From contig NZ_QSDR01000017.1 in the NCBI RefSeq assembly GCF_003464085.1, forward strand, positions 34,630 to 98,629: a stretch of DNA of 64,000 nucleotides, written 5' to 3'. How positions within the stretch are numbered: position 1 is the first letter of the stretch; every line of letters begins with the position of its first letter. Shown here one piece after another: positions 8,394 through 17,092 of this stretch. Under the pieces are notes generated by a model, which saw only the letters and a program-made list of their open reading frames with translations, searched no databases and had not been told where the DNA came from. Made by a program: the position numbers and the translations under genes. This stretch comes from Clostridium sp. AM58-1XD. Lineage in GTDB: Bacteria > Bacillota > Clostridia > Lachnospirales > Lachnospiraceae.

Positions 8394-9433
8394 ATGTACA
8401 GCTTCAACAATGATTACAGCGAAGGCGCTCATCCGCGCATCCTTCAGGCTCTTCTCACTGCCAATCTGGTACAGCATGATGGTTACAGCATGGACAGCCA
8501 GAATACGGCTCATGCAAAAGAATTGATTAAAAAAGAAATCGGCCGCAGCGATGCGGATATCCACTGGATCGTAGGCGGAACCCAGGCCAATCTCATAACG
8601 ATTGCTGCCGCTCTCAAGCCTTATCAGGCCGTCGTTTGTGCTCATACAGGACACATCAACGTACACGAGACAGGCGCGATCGAAGCGACAGGCCACAAGG
8701 TGATCGCCATGACGTCAGCCGACGGTAAGCTTACCCCGGCCATGGTGCAGGAAGCACTGTCCATGCATACGGACGAACACATGGTACAGCCTAAGATGGT
8801 TTACATATCCAATACCACGGAAATCGGAACCCAGTATACAAAGGCCGAACTGGAAGCGCTTTGCCACCTCTGCCGTCAAAAGGGCCTGTACTTTTTCCTG
8901 GACGGCGCACGCCTCGGAGCTGCTCTTGCCAGTCCGGTCAACGATCTGACCATGGCTGATATCGCCGCCCTGACCGACGTATTCTATATCGGCGGCACAA
9001 AGAACGGCGCGCTTTTTGGAGAAGCTTTAATCATCCTGAATCCTGATTTAAAACAGGACTTCCGTTATATGATCAAGCAGAGAGGCGCCATGCTGGCGAA
9101 AGGCTGGCTGCTGGGAATCCAGTTCGAAGAGCTGTTCCAGAACAACCTCTTCTACGATATGGCAAACCATGCCAATGAAATGGCATCAATATTAAGAGAA
9201 GGCATTGGAGAGTGCGGATATCCGTTCTATTCCGAATCCGTAAGTAACCAGCTCTTCCCTATTTTCCCGGACAAGATTATCGCCAGACTCCGTCAGGATT
9301 TCAGTTCCTGGATCAGGCCAGAGTCGACGATGTTCACACCGCCGTCCGCCTCGTAACGTCATGGGCAACTACGGAAGCCGCCGTAAAGGCATTTGTGGCT
9401 GTCCTTAAAGATATTACTTCTAAGGAAAACTGA
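8394..9433 (+). CDS. Threonine-aldolase-like PLP enzyme (single-base frameshift near C-terminus)
   Basis: From ATG 8394 the protein begins MYSFNNDYSEGAHPRILQAL and shows fold-type I features of low-specificity threonine aldolase / beta-eliminating lyase: an N-terminal histidine-rich region, FFLDGARLGAAL (Asp contacting the PLP ring) and the Schiff-base lysine in YIGGTKNGALFGEAL. These enzymes split threonine or allo-threonine into glycine and acetaldehyde. The open frame ends at 9356 with a foreign tail. At about 9302 one base is missing; the next frame continues FLDQARVDDVHTAVRLVTSW to TGA 9431-9433, giving about 346 residues. An upstream in-frame extension to 8259 lies in the leader and is unlikely to be translated. 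Confidence 0.85.
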
Positions 9434-9458
9434 AGTGGGAGATAGGTTCTACAATTCA

Positions 9459-9487
9459 TTGACATATTTTTTGATTCTCTATATAAT
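9459..9487 (+). promoter_or_regulatory. Consensus promoter of a candidate small RNA
   Basis: TTGACA at 9459-9464, a 17-base spacer and TATAAT at 9482-9487 form a perfect sigma-A promoter. No coding start with a ribosome site follows before the terminator at 9631-9661. Confidence 0.75.
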
Positions 9488-9493
9488 AATAGT

Positions 9494-9668
9494 ACAAGAC
9501 AGGCAACGGCGTGTGTCTGTCAAGTGTCGAAGCATATTAGCGTACCGGAAAGCCTTGTTATGCGGAGCTTTCAGTAGGGGTTGTGCAGGAACCTCAAACC
9601 GGAGTAGGCAGATGTCGAAGGAAAATGCTCAAAGCCGCCTTGTTTTTTGCAGGGCGGCTTTCTTTTTA
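9494..9668 (+). ncRNA. Candidate structured non-coding RNA, class not recognised
   Basis: A transcript of about 170 bases is bounded by the promoter at 9459-9487 and a strong Rho-independent terminator (AAAGCCGCC at 9631-9639 pairs with GGCGGCTTT at 9653-9661, then a T run). Internal pairings include AGCAT with ATGCT as an outer stem, GAAAGC with GCTTTC, and GGGGTT with AACCTC. There is no convincing open frame with a ribosome site. I compared it from memory with SRP RNA, 6S RNA, tmRNA and common riboswitches and found no match. It sits at the edge of a patch of mobile-element debris. Confidence 0.55.
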
Positions 9669-9864
9669 TTGGAATATTGGTAAAGTAATTGTTGAATACA
9701 GCCAGTGGGGAAGTAAATTTGTTGAGAATTTATCAAAAGACTTGAGGCTGGAATATCCTGGAACTGAAGGGTATTCTGTACGCAATCTAAACTATATGAA
9801 GCAATCTGCTCTTCGTCTACAATCAGAGGACATTTTGCATCAGATTGGTGCAAAAATTAGCTGA
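9661..9864 (+). pseudogene. YhcG/DUF1016-type nuclease fragment
   Basis: A fragment of about 65 residues reads FYWNIGKVIVEYSQWGSK, then LSKDLRLEYPGTEGYSVRNL and NYMKQ. This matches the N-terminal DUF1016 motif of YhcG-like PD-(D/E)XK proteins (LYW-IG-I, WG-KVI--LS-DL---FP---G-S-RNL--M). The beginning and the C-terminal nuclease domain are missing. It starts inside the terminator of the preceding ncRNA, which marks a recombination junction. Confidence 0.65.
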
Positions 9865-10020
9865 AAGGCAATCAAGTTATTGATAATGCCTGTGGCAATG
9901 CAGTCCGGGGGGCTGATAACAAGAAACGGCGGTACGCGCCTCGTTAAGATTTGAGGGGATCAAAAGGGGGCAGTGCCCCTTTTTGCACACGACTTTGCGG
10001 AGCAAAGTATAGTGTGTTAT

Positions 10021-10482
10021 ACGCTCTGTCAGCGTTGTATTGTTCATATGGTTCGTAATACCTTAAAATACGTGCCAGACAAAGACCGCAAAGCATTTGC
10101 CGCAGATTTAAAAACCATTTATCAGGCTGCCGATGAAAAGAAGGCTCTGGCAGCATTAGAGGGGGTAACGGAGAAATGGGCGCCTAAATATACAAACTCC
10201 ATGAAGCGCTGGAAAGATAACTGGGATGCGGTCTCCCATATTTTTAAGTTTTCCGCCACCGTTAGAAAGGTAATATACACTACAAATGCAATAGAGTCGC
10301 TAAATTCCACCTATCAGAAGTTGAATCGTCAGAGGAGCGTATTTCCAAGTGATACAGTACTTTTAAAGGCTTTGTATCTGGCCACTTTTGAAGCCACAAA
10401 ACGGTGGACAAGTACAATCCGTAACTGGGGACAGGTGTATGGAGAACTGGCTATCATGTACGAAGGCAGGCTCCCGGAATAA
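10021..10482 (+). pseudogene. IS256-family transposase, C-terminal remnant
   Basis: About 150 residues match the end of IS256 (Mutator-like) transposases: QRCIVHMVRNTLKYVPDKDR, AALEGVTEKWAPKYTNSMKR, and the ending TTNAIESLNSTYQKLNRQR with the conserved final-Glu region, then NWGQVYGELAIMYEGRL. The N-terminal two thirds with the first catalytic aspartates are absent and the upstream DNA (9900-10020) is unrelated. The element cannot transpose by itself. A short perfect hairpin (AGGCGGAA-ga-TTCCGCCT, 10502-10519) follows. Confidence 0.8.
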
Positions 10483-10560
10483 CCACATCTATTCAAAAAA
10501 TAGGCGGAAGATTCCGCCTGCTGTTGACATGCGTGTAAGCAACTGTTATATATAAAACAA

Positions 10561-10593
10561 GGGCAATAAGCTGGAACTTCAAGCTTATTGCCC
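10561..10593. terminator. Perfect 12-bp stem-loop after the IS256 remnant
   Basis: GGGCAATAAGCT (10561-10572) pairs with AGCTTATTGCCC (10582-10593) around a 9-base loop. A strong T run is missing on the plus side, so termination efficiency is uncertain. It may also be a relic of an insertion-element end. Confidence 0.5.
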
Positions 10594-10694
10594 TCCCTTA
10601 TCATAGAAGATTCTTAATTGCAGACTTTTCTTCATAGTCTCAATTTCCATACTATAATATTACTCAAAAATCCACTCCTCTTTTGGATATTAAA

Positions 10695-10847
10695 TCATCT
10701 AGTTCTTCCTAGAATGTACCCTTTTGGTGTAGGACTTTTACGAGTATTTTCATTTAAGTCTTCTTGAATTGGATAATGCTTTAAATCAAAAGCGCCAATC
10801 ATTAGGTGACAAATCTTTTCTTTGAATTTTTCAGTGTTGTTACTCAT
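10695..10847 (-). CDS. Small hypothetical protein (50 aa)
   Basis: An ATG at 10847 with an AGAAGGA ribosome site six bases upstream opens a 50-codon frame (MSNNTEKFKEKICHLMIGAF, then YPIQEDLNENTRKSPTPKG). It is divergent from the XRE-type gene at 10930, with an 82-base AT-rich gap suited to shared control. The composition looks real, but I recognise no family. A small partner of the regulator is possible. Confidence 0.4.
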   Translation of the reverse strand: MSNNTEKFKEKICHLMIGAFDLKHYPIQEDLNENTRKSPTPKGYILGRTR

Positions 10848-10929
10848 GTTATTTCCTTCTCGATATAAAATCAATAGAGTTAGTGCAAAAAGTGATACAA
10901 ACTTTTCGGCGATAGAGGGAGGGAATTAG

Positions 10930-11130
10930 ATGGCAAAGGTACTTTCTAAAGATGGACAAAAAAATCTTATAGGTTCACAATTTGTTGCGTTACGTAAGCA
11001 CTTTTCGCTATCTCAAAGAGACTTGGCTGATAAATTACAATTAGCCGTATATAATTTTGATAAGAATGTCATTACACGAATCGAGAATTATCAGCGGTTT
11101 TGTGACTGATATAGCGCTGAAAGAAATCTA
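10930..11130 (+). CDS. XRE-family helix-turn-helix regulator (short, frame-disrupted)
   Basis: ATG 10930 follows a GGGAGGG ribosome site. The product has a Cro/C1-type HTH: FVALRKHFSLSQRDLADKLQ, then YNFDKNVITRIENYQRF. The open frame ends at TGA 11107-11109. If one T of the TTTT at 11098-11101 is removed, it reads on as RFVTDIALKEIYGR to about 11130. Small regulators of this type occur in mobile or cryptic regions, and this one sits beside IS and nuclease remnants. It was too short for routine ORF calling. Confidence 0.6.
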
Positions 11131-11167
11131 TGGCAGACATCCTTTTTTCCCAGACTCCTTTTCTTTA

Positions 11168-11752
11168 CTAAAAATTCATTCGGATCATTTCGATCGCTTT
11201 TTCCACACTGATTTTCGTTAGGTTTATACACAAATCGTAATTACTTGCCTTTCCCCATTCTGCATCCGCATATTCATTGTAATAAACGGCTCTCATTTTA
11301 TCCATCTTATGTATTTTTTTCAACGCTTCATCGGGGGATACGTGATCTCTTTTGCATACTCTTTCCACCCGGTCTTCTTCGTTTGCCGATATGAATATTC
11401 TGAACGGGTTTTGATCTCTCAGGATATAATCCGCCGCTCTTCCTATGATGACGCAGCCGCCTTGTCCGGCAATTTCCCGGATCGCTTCCCTTTGGGCGTC
11501 TATTTTAATCTCTTCCACCGTTTTCTGACCGGATAAAATTCTCGTGCCCATAACAAGAGAATAGAGAAAGCTGTTGGTTGCCGTTTCGTCGTTTTGGAGG
11601 ATGTATTCCTTTGATAATCCGCTCTTTGCCGCCGTAACGTCAATGATTTCCTTATCGTAATACGAAATATTTATTTTTTCCGCTAATTTCTTCCCCAGCT
11701 CACGACCGCCGGAGCCAAATTGTCTTCCAATGGTAATGATGATCTTTTCCAT
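11168..11752 (-). CDS. Cytidylate kinase-like protein
   Basis: The 194-residue protein starts MEKIIITIGRQFGSGGRELG with a P-loop-like GRQFGSGGREL, continues YYDKEIIDVTAAKSGLS and GGCVIIGRAADYILRDQNPF, and ends with the lid-like RVERVCKRDHVSPDEA region. This is the cytidylate kinase-like family (AAA_26/Cytidylate_kin2), common in Clostridia and distinct from housekeeping Cmk. Substrate is unproven. It begins three bases after the stop of the MATE gene, so the two are co-transcribed. Confidence 0.82.
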   Translation of the reverse strand: MEKIIITIGRQFGSGGRELGKKLAEKINISYYDKEIIDVTAAKSGLSKEYILQNDETATNSFLYSLVMGTRILSGQKTVEEIKIDAQREAIREIAGQGGCVIIGRAADYILRDQNPFRIFISANEEDRVERVCKRDHVSPDEALKKIHKMDKMRAVYYNEYADAEWGKASNYDLCINLTKISVEKAIEMIRMNF

Positions 11753-11755
11753 GTT

Positions 11756-13201
11756 CTATACCTCTCTTATACATTTTCTCTTCTCTCTTATGCCTCTTCT
11801 CTTCTGCATTTTCTCTTCTGTATTTTCTCTTTTTGTGGCTGCGGCTGCGTTTAACTCCTTCATGACAGATTTCATCATCAACAGCACTGCCAGAAATGAT
11901 ATGACATCGGCCGCAGGCCCTGAAAACAGCGGCCCGGTGATGCCAAATGCCAGCGGCAGAATCAGCACCAGGGGGACGCTCAGAACAAATTCTCTCAGCA
12001 GCGACAGTCCCATTGACATCACCGGTTTTCCTAATGACTGCAGGAATATGCTGGTTGCTTTCTGCACGCAGCAAAGGGTGATCGTACTCAGGAAAATGCG
12101 GAATGCCATGACGCCATATTCGTTATACAGATCGCTTTCGCTGCCAAAGAGGCTGATGATATTCATCGGGAAAATCTCAAAGCAGATCGTTGCGATAATT
12201 CCGATGCCCACTTCGATCATCATCATCTTTTTGTAAATTTCTTTGACACGGTCCATGCGGCCTGCGCCGTAATTATAGCCGACGATCGGCTGTGATCCGG
12301 CGGCAACGCCGACCACAACTGCTATTACAATCTGGAAAACCTTCATCACAATGCCAACGACGGTCATCGGAATATCCGAACCGTACTTGGACATGGCGCC
12401 GTATTTTACCAGCACATTATTCATGACTCCCATAATAATGACGATCGAAAGCTGCGTCAGAAAGCTGCTGATTCCGAGGGGTAAGATTCGTTTCAACAGA
12501 GCGGTTTTTATGGCAAAACATTTCCTGTCCAGCTTAAACGATTTTGTACGGAAAAGATAATAGAAGGCCAAAGCTGCGGATATGGTCTGGCCTGCAATAG
12601 TCGCAATGGCAGCGCCTTTCACGCCCCAGTGGAGCACAAAAATTGCAACCGGATCTAAAATAATATTGATAATACAGCCAATCAATGTGGATATCATCGC
12701 AAACTGCGGACTTCCATCGGCCCGGATCACGGAGTTCAAGCCGTTTGTAAACATAAAAAACGGAATGCCGATCACAATAATGTCAAAATACTCTCTGGCA
12801 TATTCGATATTATTCTCTGTCGCGCCGAAGGCGTTTAAAATTCCTTCCCGGCAGACCATAAAAATCACCATGATAACAATGCTGCTCAGCACAAGCATAA
12901 CGATGTTATTTCCCGCTCCCGTTCTTGTACCTTCCGTATCTTTTTTGCCCTGGCAGATACTTAAAAATGCGGCGCATCCGTCTCCCAGCATCAAAGCGAG
13001 AGCAAGGGCAATCACCGTAATCGGAAACACCACGTTCGTCGCGCCGTTGCCCAGATATCCCACGCCTCTTCCAATAAAGATCTGATCCACGATATTATAG
13101 AGCGACGACACCAGCAACGACATAATACACGGAATCGAAAATTTCATCATAAGCTTCCCGATCGGAGCCTCTACAAGGTATTGATTTGAATTTTGTTTCA
13201 T
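11756..13201 (-). CDS. MATE-family efflux transporter
   Basis: The 481-residue membrane protein has the twelve-helix MATE layout: N-terminal PIGKLMMKFSIPCIMSLLVS, a DQIFIGRGVGYLGNGATNVV loop and a second half beginning near residue 245. It exports cationic drugs or metabolites using Na+ or H+ gradients; the substrate is unknown. The C-terminus ends in a very basic repetitive tail (KRENTEEKMQKRRGIREKRK) that overlaps the ribosome site of the cytidylate-kinase-like gene. The start is ATG 13201. Confidence 0.87.
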   Translation of the reverse strand: MKQNSNQYLVEAPIGKLMMKFSIPCIMSLLVSSLYNIVDQIFIGRGVGYLGNGATNVVFPITVIALALALMLGDGCAAFLSICQGKKDTEGTRTGAGNNIVMLVLSSIVIMVIFMVCREGILNAFGATENNIEYAREYFDIIVIGIPFFMFTNGLNSVIRADGSPQFAMISTLIGCIINIILDPVAIFVLHWGVKGAAIATIAGQTISAALAFYYLFRTKSFKLDRKCFAIKTALLKRILPLGISSFLTQLSIVIIMGVMNNVLVKYGAMSKYGSDIPMTVVGIVMKVFQIVIAVVVGVAAGSQPIVGYNYGAGRMDRVKEIYKKMMMIEVGIGIIATICFEIFPMNIISLFGSESDLYNEYGVMAFRIFLSTITLCCVQKATSIFLQSLGKPVMSMGLSLLREFVLSVPLVLILPLAFGITGPLFSGPAADVISFLAVLLMMKSVMKELNAAAATKRENTEEKMQKRRGIREKRKCIREV

Positions 13202-13300
13202 ATTTTGTTCTCTCTTCCCACAAAAAAATGATAGCCAATGTGTTGGTTTTCACATTTCAGCTACCACCTCTTTGATCTATTTTTAATTAATCACCCCGGT

Positions 13301-13334
13301 TGGAAAATCCCTCACCGGGTGCTCCTATTATACC
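13301..13334 (-). promoter_or_regulatory. Upstream element of the MATE gene, similar to one before hicB
   Basis: On the minus strand this reads GGTATAATAGGAGCACCCGG then TGAGGGATTTTCC. It contains a TATAAT box about 120 bases before the MATE start. A closely similar stretch lies at 38664-38699 ahead of the hicB gene. In this copy flanking bases form a small stem (CACCCCGGT with ACCGGGTG). It is either a shared promoter/leader type or a dispersed short repeat. Confidence 0.4.
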
Positions 13335-13485
13335 TTATATTTTTTCCGTTCGTAATATGTGATTATCACTAAAGTTTTGCTGCTATATATATGTGCATAA
13401 TTGCCATATCATATGCCTGCCCGCTAATCTGCAGATACATGATTTATGATTCATCGCCGCCGGAAATTTCAATCTAACGGTTCCG

Positions 13486-14436
13486 TCATATAGTCTTCAA
13501 GTATTCCCGCGGTGAAACATGATAATAATCCCGAAAGGCTTTGTAAAAATTGCTGCTGTTGCTATACCCCAGCGCCGTGGAAATTTCTTCTATCGGCATC
13601 CTCGTTCCTTCCAGAAGAATGACCGCCCGTTCCATTCGAAGCTCCAGTAAAATTTCAGTAAAAGATTTTCCCGTTTCACGGTGCAGTAAGGTTGAGATAT
13701 AGTTGGGGTGATATGAAAAATTCTTTGCGATCTCTTTAAGCGATACCGTATCAAAATGTTCTCCTATGTACTGCACGATTTTCTCCGAAAGATTTTCCTT
13801 GGCGTTTTCCCTGTTTTCCTGAACATATTGACGCGCGATCTGAATCAGAAAGGATAACGCGAGGGATTTCAGGACCGCCTGGCTATCCTCCCGTCTGTTG
13901 GCATACTCCACTGCCATCATCTCCAGGAGGGCGCGTATATTGCAGTCGTCTTCAATCTTAAAGTGAATAAATTCATCAGAAAATTCGTTCGTAGCCGGAT
14001 CAAGGAGGAAATGAAACAGCTTTGTATTGGCAGACAACATTGGCAAAAACGCCCGGCAAAACGTATCTTTCTGAATGAGTACGCCGATAATCGTCGTTTC
14101 CCTGTCGTCATGAACACAGAGAGCATGTCCAGCAAAAGGCTGGCCCGCATACAGCTCACCTTCCCGGATCGTAATGCGGTTATCATACTTGAAGCTGATC
14201 GAGTCGTATTCTCCCTGATATGTATAATTAAAATAGAAGTAATCGTGGCGGTGAAACAGCTCCTGCCGTCCGCCGCTCTGATGAACGACAACCATAATTT
14301 CATCTTCCGGCGCACCTGGCCAGTAAAACATCTTTTCCTCCTGATTTTCACAAGGACAATTATGATATGTCCAGTCCCATTCCAGGAATTCCTTCCGCAG
14401 TTTCTCAACTGCCGCACACAATACTTCCTGTCCCAT
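13486..14436 (-). CDS. AraC-family regulator with cupin-type sensor domain
   Basis: The 316-residue protein has an N-terminal cupin-like half (HRHDYFYFNYTYQGEYDSIS, typical of the AraC ligand pocket) and a C-terminal double HTH: LKEIAKNFSYHPNYISTLLH and IEEISTALGYSNSSNFYKAF, ending in SPREYLKT. It is divergent from the MATE gene at 14648, with 211 bases between, and probably controls it (inference from position). The ligand is unknown. Confidence 0.88.
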   Translation of the reverse strand: MGQEVLCAAVEKLRKEFLEWDWTYHNCPCENQEEKMFYWPGAPEDEIMVVVHQSGGRQELFHRHDYFYFNYTYQGEYDSISFKYDNRITIREGELYAGQPFAGHALCVHDDRETTIIGVLIQKDTFCRAFLPMLSANTKLFHFLLDPATNEFSDEFIHFKIEDDCNIRALLEMMAVEYANRREDSQAVLKSLALSFLIQIARQYVQENRENAKENLSEKIVQYIGEHFDTVSLKEIAKNFSYHPNYISTLLHRETGKSFTEILLELRMERAVILLEGTRMPIEEISTALGYSNSSNFYKAFRDYYHVSPREYLKTI

Positions 14437-14647
14437 CCTGCCGCTCCCTTTTCAAAAACATGCCATAAATGACCGCTTTGCAGTCATAATAATACATCCG
14501 CTACGCAGTCATTATACCATCTCACATTAGAAAATACCATTGTATATATTAAGATTTAGCGCTGTTTCTTTCATCATATTCTTTTATACTTGAGACCATT
14601 AACAAAGAGGTTCGCTATAAAAGGCGACAGGCAGGAGGTTATTTTTT

Positions 14648-16006
14648 ATGAAATGGAATGAACTAAACGGCGAAAAAACCGCCTTCTACAAAAAACTATT
14701 TTCCCTTGTGCTGCCGATCGCCTTTCAGCAGTTTATGCTGGCGGCGGTGAGTGCTACCGACGCGCTCATGCTGGGATTTGTCAATCAGGATTCCCTTTCG
14801 GCGGTATCTCTGGCCGGACAAATCACCTTTGTATTCAACCTGTTTATGGGCGGATTGACAATGGGAACAAGTATTTTAGCGGCACAATATTATGGAAAAG
14901 GAGACGTAACTTCGATCGAAAAAATCTTTGCCTATGTCACGAAGATTTCTTTTCTGATATCATCCCTCTTCTTTTTAGCCTCCTTTTTCATGCCCGGTAT
15001 ATTGATGAGGATTTTCACCAACGAACAGCAGCTGATATCGGGCGGCAGCATTTATCTTAGGATTGTATCATTGTCTTATCTGTTCACCGGAATATCGCAA
15101 ATATACCTTTGTATCATGAAGAACACAGGGGATGCAATGAAAAGTATGGCGATCGGATCGAGTTCCGTGGTCATCAATATTTTCTTAAACGCCGCGCTGA
15201 TTTTCGGACTGCTCTTTTTTCCGGAAATGGGCATCGCAGGCGCCGCTCTTGCCACTTCTGTTTCGAAACTTGTTGAAATGCTGTGGGCTTATGCGGAATC
15301 TCTGGGTGAAAACAGAATCCGCCTGCATATGAAATATTGTTTTGAAGCAGATCGTCTTTTGGCCAGGGACTACTGGAAATATACCACGCCTATGTTAGGT
15401 GATTATCTTGTGTGGGGGTGCGGCTTTACTATGTACTCCGTGATTATGGGACACTTAGGCAGCGACGCCGTTGCCGCCAATTCCATTGCAAATATCGTAA
15501 AGAACCTGATTGTAAGTTTCTGTACAGGACTTGCAAATGGCGGCGGCATCATCGTAGGTTATGAACTGGGATTAGGAAATCTGCCACAGGCAAAGGCCTT
15601 CGGCAGACTGCTCTGGAAGATGGCGGTTATCAGCGGCGCAGCGTCCGGATTGTTCCTGCTTACCATAACGCCTTTGATTCTGAACGTGACCTCTTTAAGT
15701 CCCCAGGCAGCTGGATATTTAAAATGGATGCTTATATTCTGCGCCTGCTATATGGTCGCTAAGGCCGTCAATATGACAACCATAGCCGGGATTTTCCCCG
15801 CCGGCGGAGATTCTCAGTTCGGCCTGATCTGCGACGCGGTCACGATGTGGATTTTTGCTGTTCCCGCCGGTTTCCTGGCGGCATTTTACTGGAATCTACC
15901 CGTAGTCATTGTCTTTCTGATTATCAATTTAGATGAAGTTGTCAAACTGCCCGCCGCTGTGATCCATTACCGGAAATACGGCTGGCTAAAAAATATCACA
16001 AGATAA
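14648..16006 (+). CDS. MATE-family efflux transporter
   Basis: The 452-residue multi-pass protein opens with FYKKLFSLVLPIAFQQFMLA and the MATE signature region VSATDALMLGFVNQDSLSAV. Its two halves are related, as in other MATE proteins. It differs clearly from the MATE protein at 11756. A CAGGAGG ribosome site precedes the ATG. The divergent AraC regulator and the following acetyltransferase gene (26 bases after the stop) suggest an export plus modification module. The substrate is not known. Confidence 0.88.
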   Translation: MKWNELNGEKTAFYKKLFSLVLPIAFQQFMLAAVSATDALMLGFVNQDSLSAVSLAGQITFVFNLFMGGLTMGTSILAAQYYGKGDVTSIEKIFAYVTKISFLISSLFFLASFFMPGILMRIFTNEQQLISGGSIYLRIVSLSYLFTGISQIYLCIMKNTGDAMKSMAIGSSSVVINIFLNAALIFGLLFFPEMGIAGAALATSVSKLVEMLWAYAESLGENRIRLHMKYCFEADRLLARDYWKYTTPMLGDYLVWGCGFTMYSVIMGHLGSDAVAANSIANIVKNLIVSFCTGLANGGGIIVGYELGLGNLPQAKAFGRLLWKMAVISGAASGLFLLTITPLILNVTSLSPQAAGYLKWMLIFCACYMVAKAVNMTTIAGIFPAGGDSQFGLICDAVTMWIFAVPAGFLAAFYWNLPVVIVFLIINLDEVVKLPAAVIHYRKYGWLKNITR

Positions 16007-16032
16007 ATAATGGAAAATAAGGAGGTTTTGAT

Positions 16033-16611
16033 ATGACCGAGCTTGAAAAATTAGATGCCGGACTGGAATACTGCTTTTTTGATACCGGCCTTGTGGCCCG
16101 TAAGGAAAGGGCCTTAAAGAATTGTGCAAAATTTAACGCCATTGATCCTGCCGACTATGAAACCCAGCTTTCAGCAATCAAAGAACTGTTCGGCTCTACC
16201 GGAAAAAATGTATATATCCAACCGAATTTCAACTGCGACTACGGAAAAAACATTCATGTCGGCAAGGATTTTTTGACGAACTATAATGTTACGATTTTAG
16301 ATATTGCACCGGTACATATCGGCGACTATTGCATGATTGGGCCAAACACGTTAATCACGACTGTGGGACACCCACTTAATCCAAGAGGCAGGCGGGAGAA
16401 AAAAGCATATGGTAAACCGGTCACTATTGGAAATGATGTCTGGATCGGCGGCAACTGTACCATACTTCCAGGCGTTACCATCAGAAATAATATAGTCGTG
16501 GCCGCCGGCGCAGTGGTAACAAAAGATGTTCCCGACCATTGCATCGTAGCAGGCGTCCCGGCAAAAATCATTAGAAGAATCGAAGGCAACGATGAACAGT
16601 CAGCCGAATAA
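16033..16611 (+). CDS. Sugar O-acetyltransferase, maltose/galactoside acetyltransferase type
   Basis: The 192-residue protein has a short N-terminal helical Mac domain and then a left-handed beta-helix with hexapeptide repeats. The family motif GKPVTIGNDVWIGGNCTILP and the ending GAVVTKDVPDHCIVAGVPAK are clear, and the catalytic histidine lies in TVGHPLNPRGR. Family enzymes move acetyl from acetyl-CoA to a sugar hydroxyl. An AAGGAGG lies ahead of the ATG and it is probably co-transcribed with the MATE gene. Confidence 0.88.
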   Translation: MTELEKLDAGLEYCFFDTGLVARKERALKNCAKFNAIDPADYETQLSAIKELFGSTGKNVYIQPNFNCDYGKNIHVGKDFLTNYNVTILDIAPVHIGDYCMIGPNTLITTVGHPLNPRGRREKKAYGKPVTIGNDVWIGGNCTILPGVTIRNNIVVAAGAVVTKDVPDHCIVAGVPAKIIRRIEGNDEQSAE

Positions 16612-16627
16612 ACGGATAAATTGGAAA

Positions 16628-17080
16628 TTAACGCTCCCGTTTTAAATAAACCATATCAACGAGCTGTTTTCCATCTTCAAACATCGGATGGTCGTAATTG
16701 TCAGTAAAGAAGTTTATCAAACGGTGAGATTCCGTGAAACCGCACTTGTGATAAAAACTAAGAGACGAAGGAACATCGCCTGTTCCGACCAACATTGTGT
16801 TGCAGCCGTCATAATGGGAAAACAAAAACTCGATCAATGTTCTCCCATATCCTTTTCTTTGACAGCCAGGCATAACCGCAATGTTTTTAAGCTCATAGAC
16901 ACCATCCGCCTCTTTGGTGACTACGCATTCGGCCTTTAATCCATCGTCGTCCAAAACAAACATATCACCGCGTTCGAGGTACTTATCTATCATGCTTTCC
17001 TGTTCGTCAGCCAACAACAGCAAGTCAATATACGCTTTTTTATCGCCTGTTACTTCCTGAATATCCATAAGTACCCCCAT
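16628..17080 (-). CDS. GNAT-family N-acetyltransferase
   Basis: The 150-residue protein shows the GNAT acetyl-CoA motif VMPGCQRKGYGRTLIEFLFS (Q/R-x-x-G-x-G/A) and a typical last strand, SFYHKCGFTESHRL. The substrate cannot be told. The ATG begins 12 bases after the stop of the histidine kinase gene, so it may be read through from the phosphate operon. It converges with the acetyltransferase gene ending at 16611. Confidence 0.82.
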   Translation of the reverse strand: MGVLMDIQEVTGDKKAYIDLLLLADEQESMIDKYLERGDMFVLDDDGLKAECVVTKEADGVYELKNIAVMPGCQRKGYGRTLIEFLFSHYDGCNTMLVGTGDVPSSLSFYHKCGFTESHRLINFFTDNYDHPMFEDGKQLVDMVYLKRER

Positions 17081-17092
17081 AAATTTTTAGAT

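Noticed and set aside
9494..9668. Assignment of the small RNA as SRP RNA, 6S RNA or a glutamine riboswitch
   Set aside because: GGAGUAGG and CGAAGGAA recall the glutamine riboswitch core, but the pairing partners are missing; the SRP GGAA apical loop with GGUCAGG is also absent.
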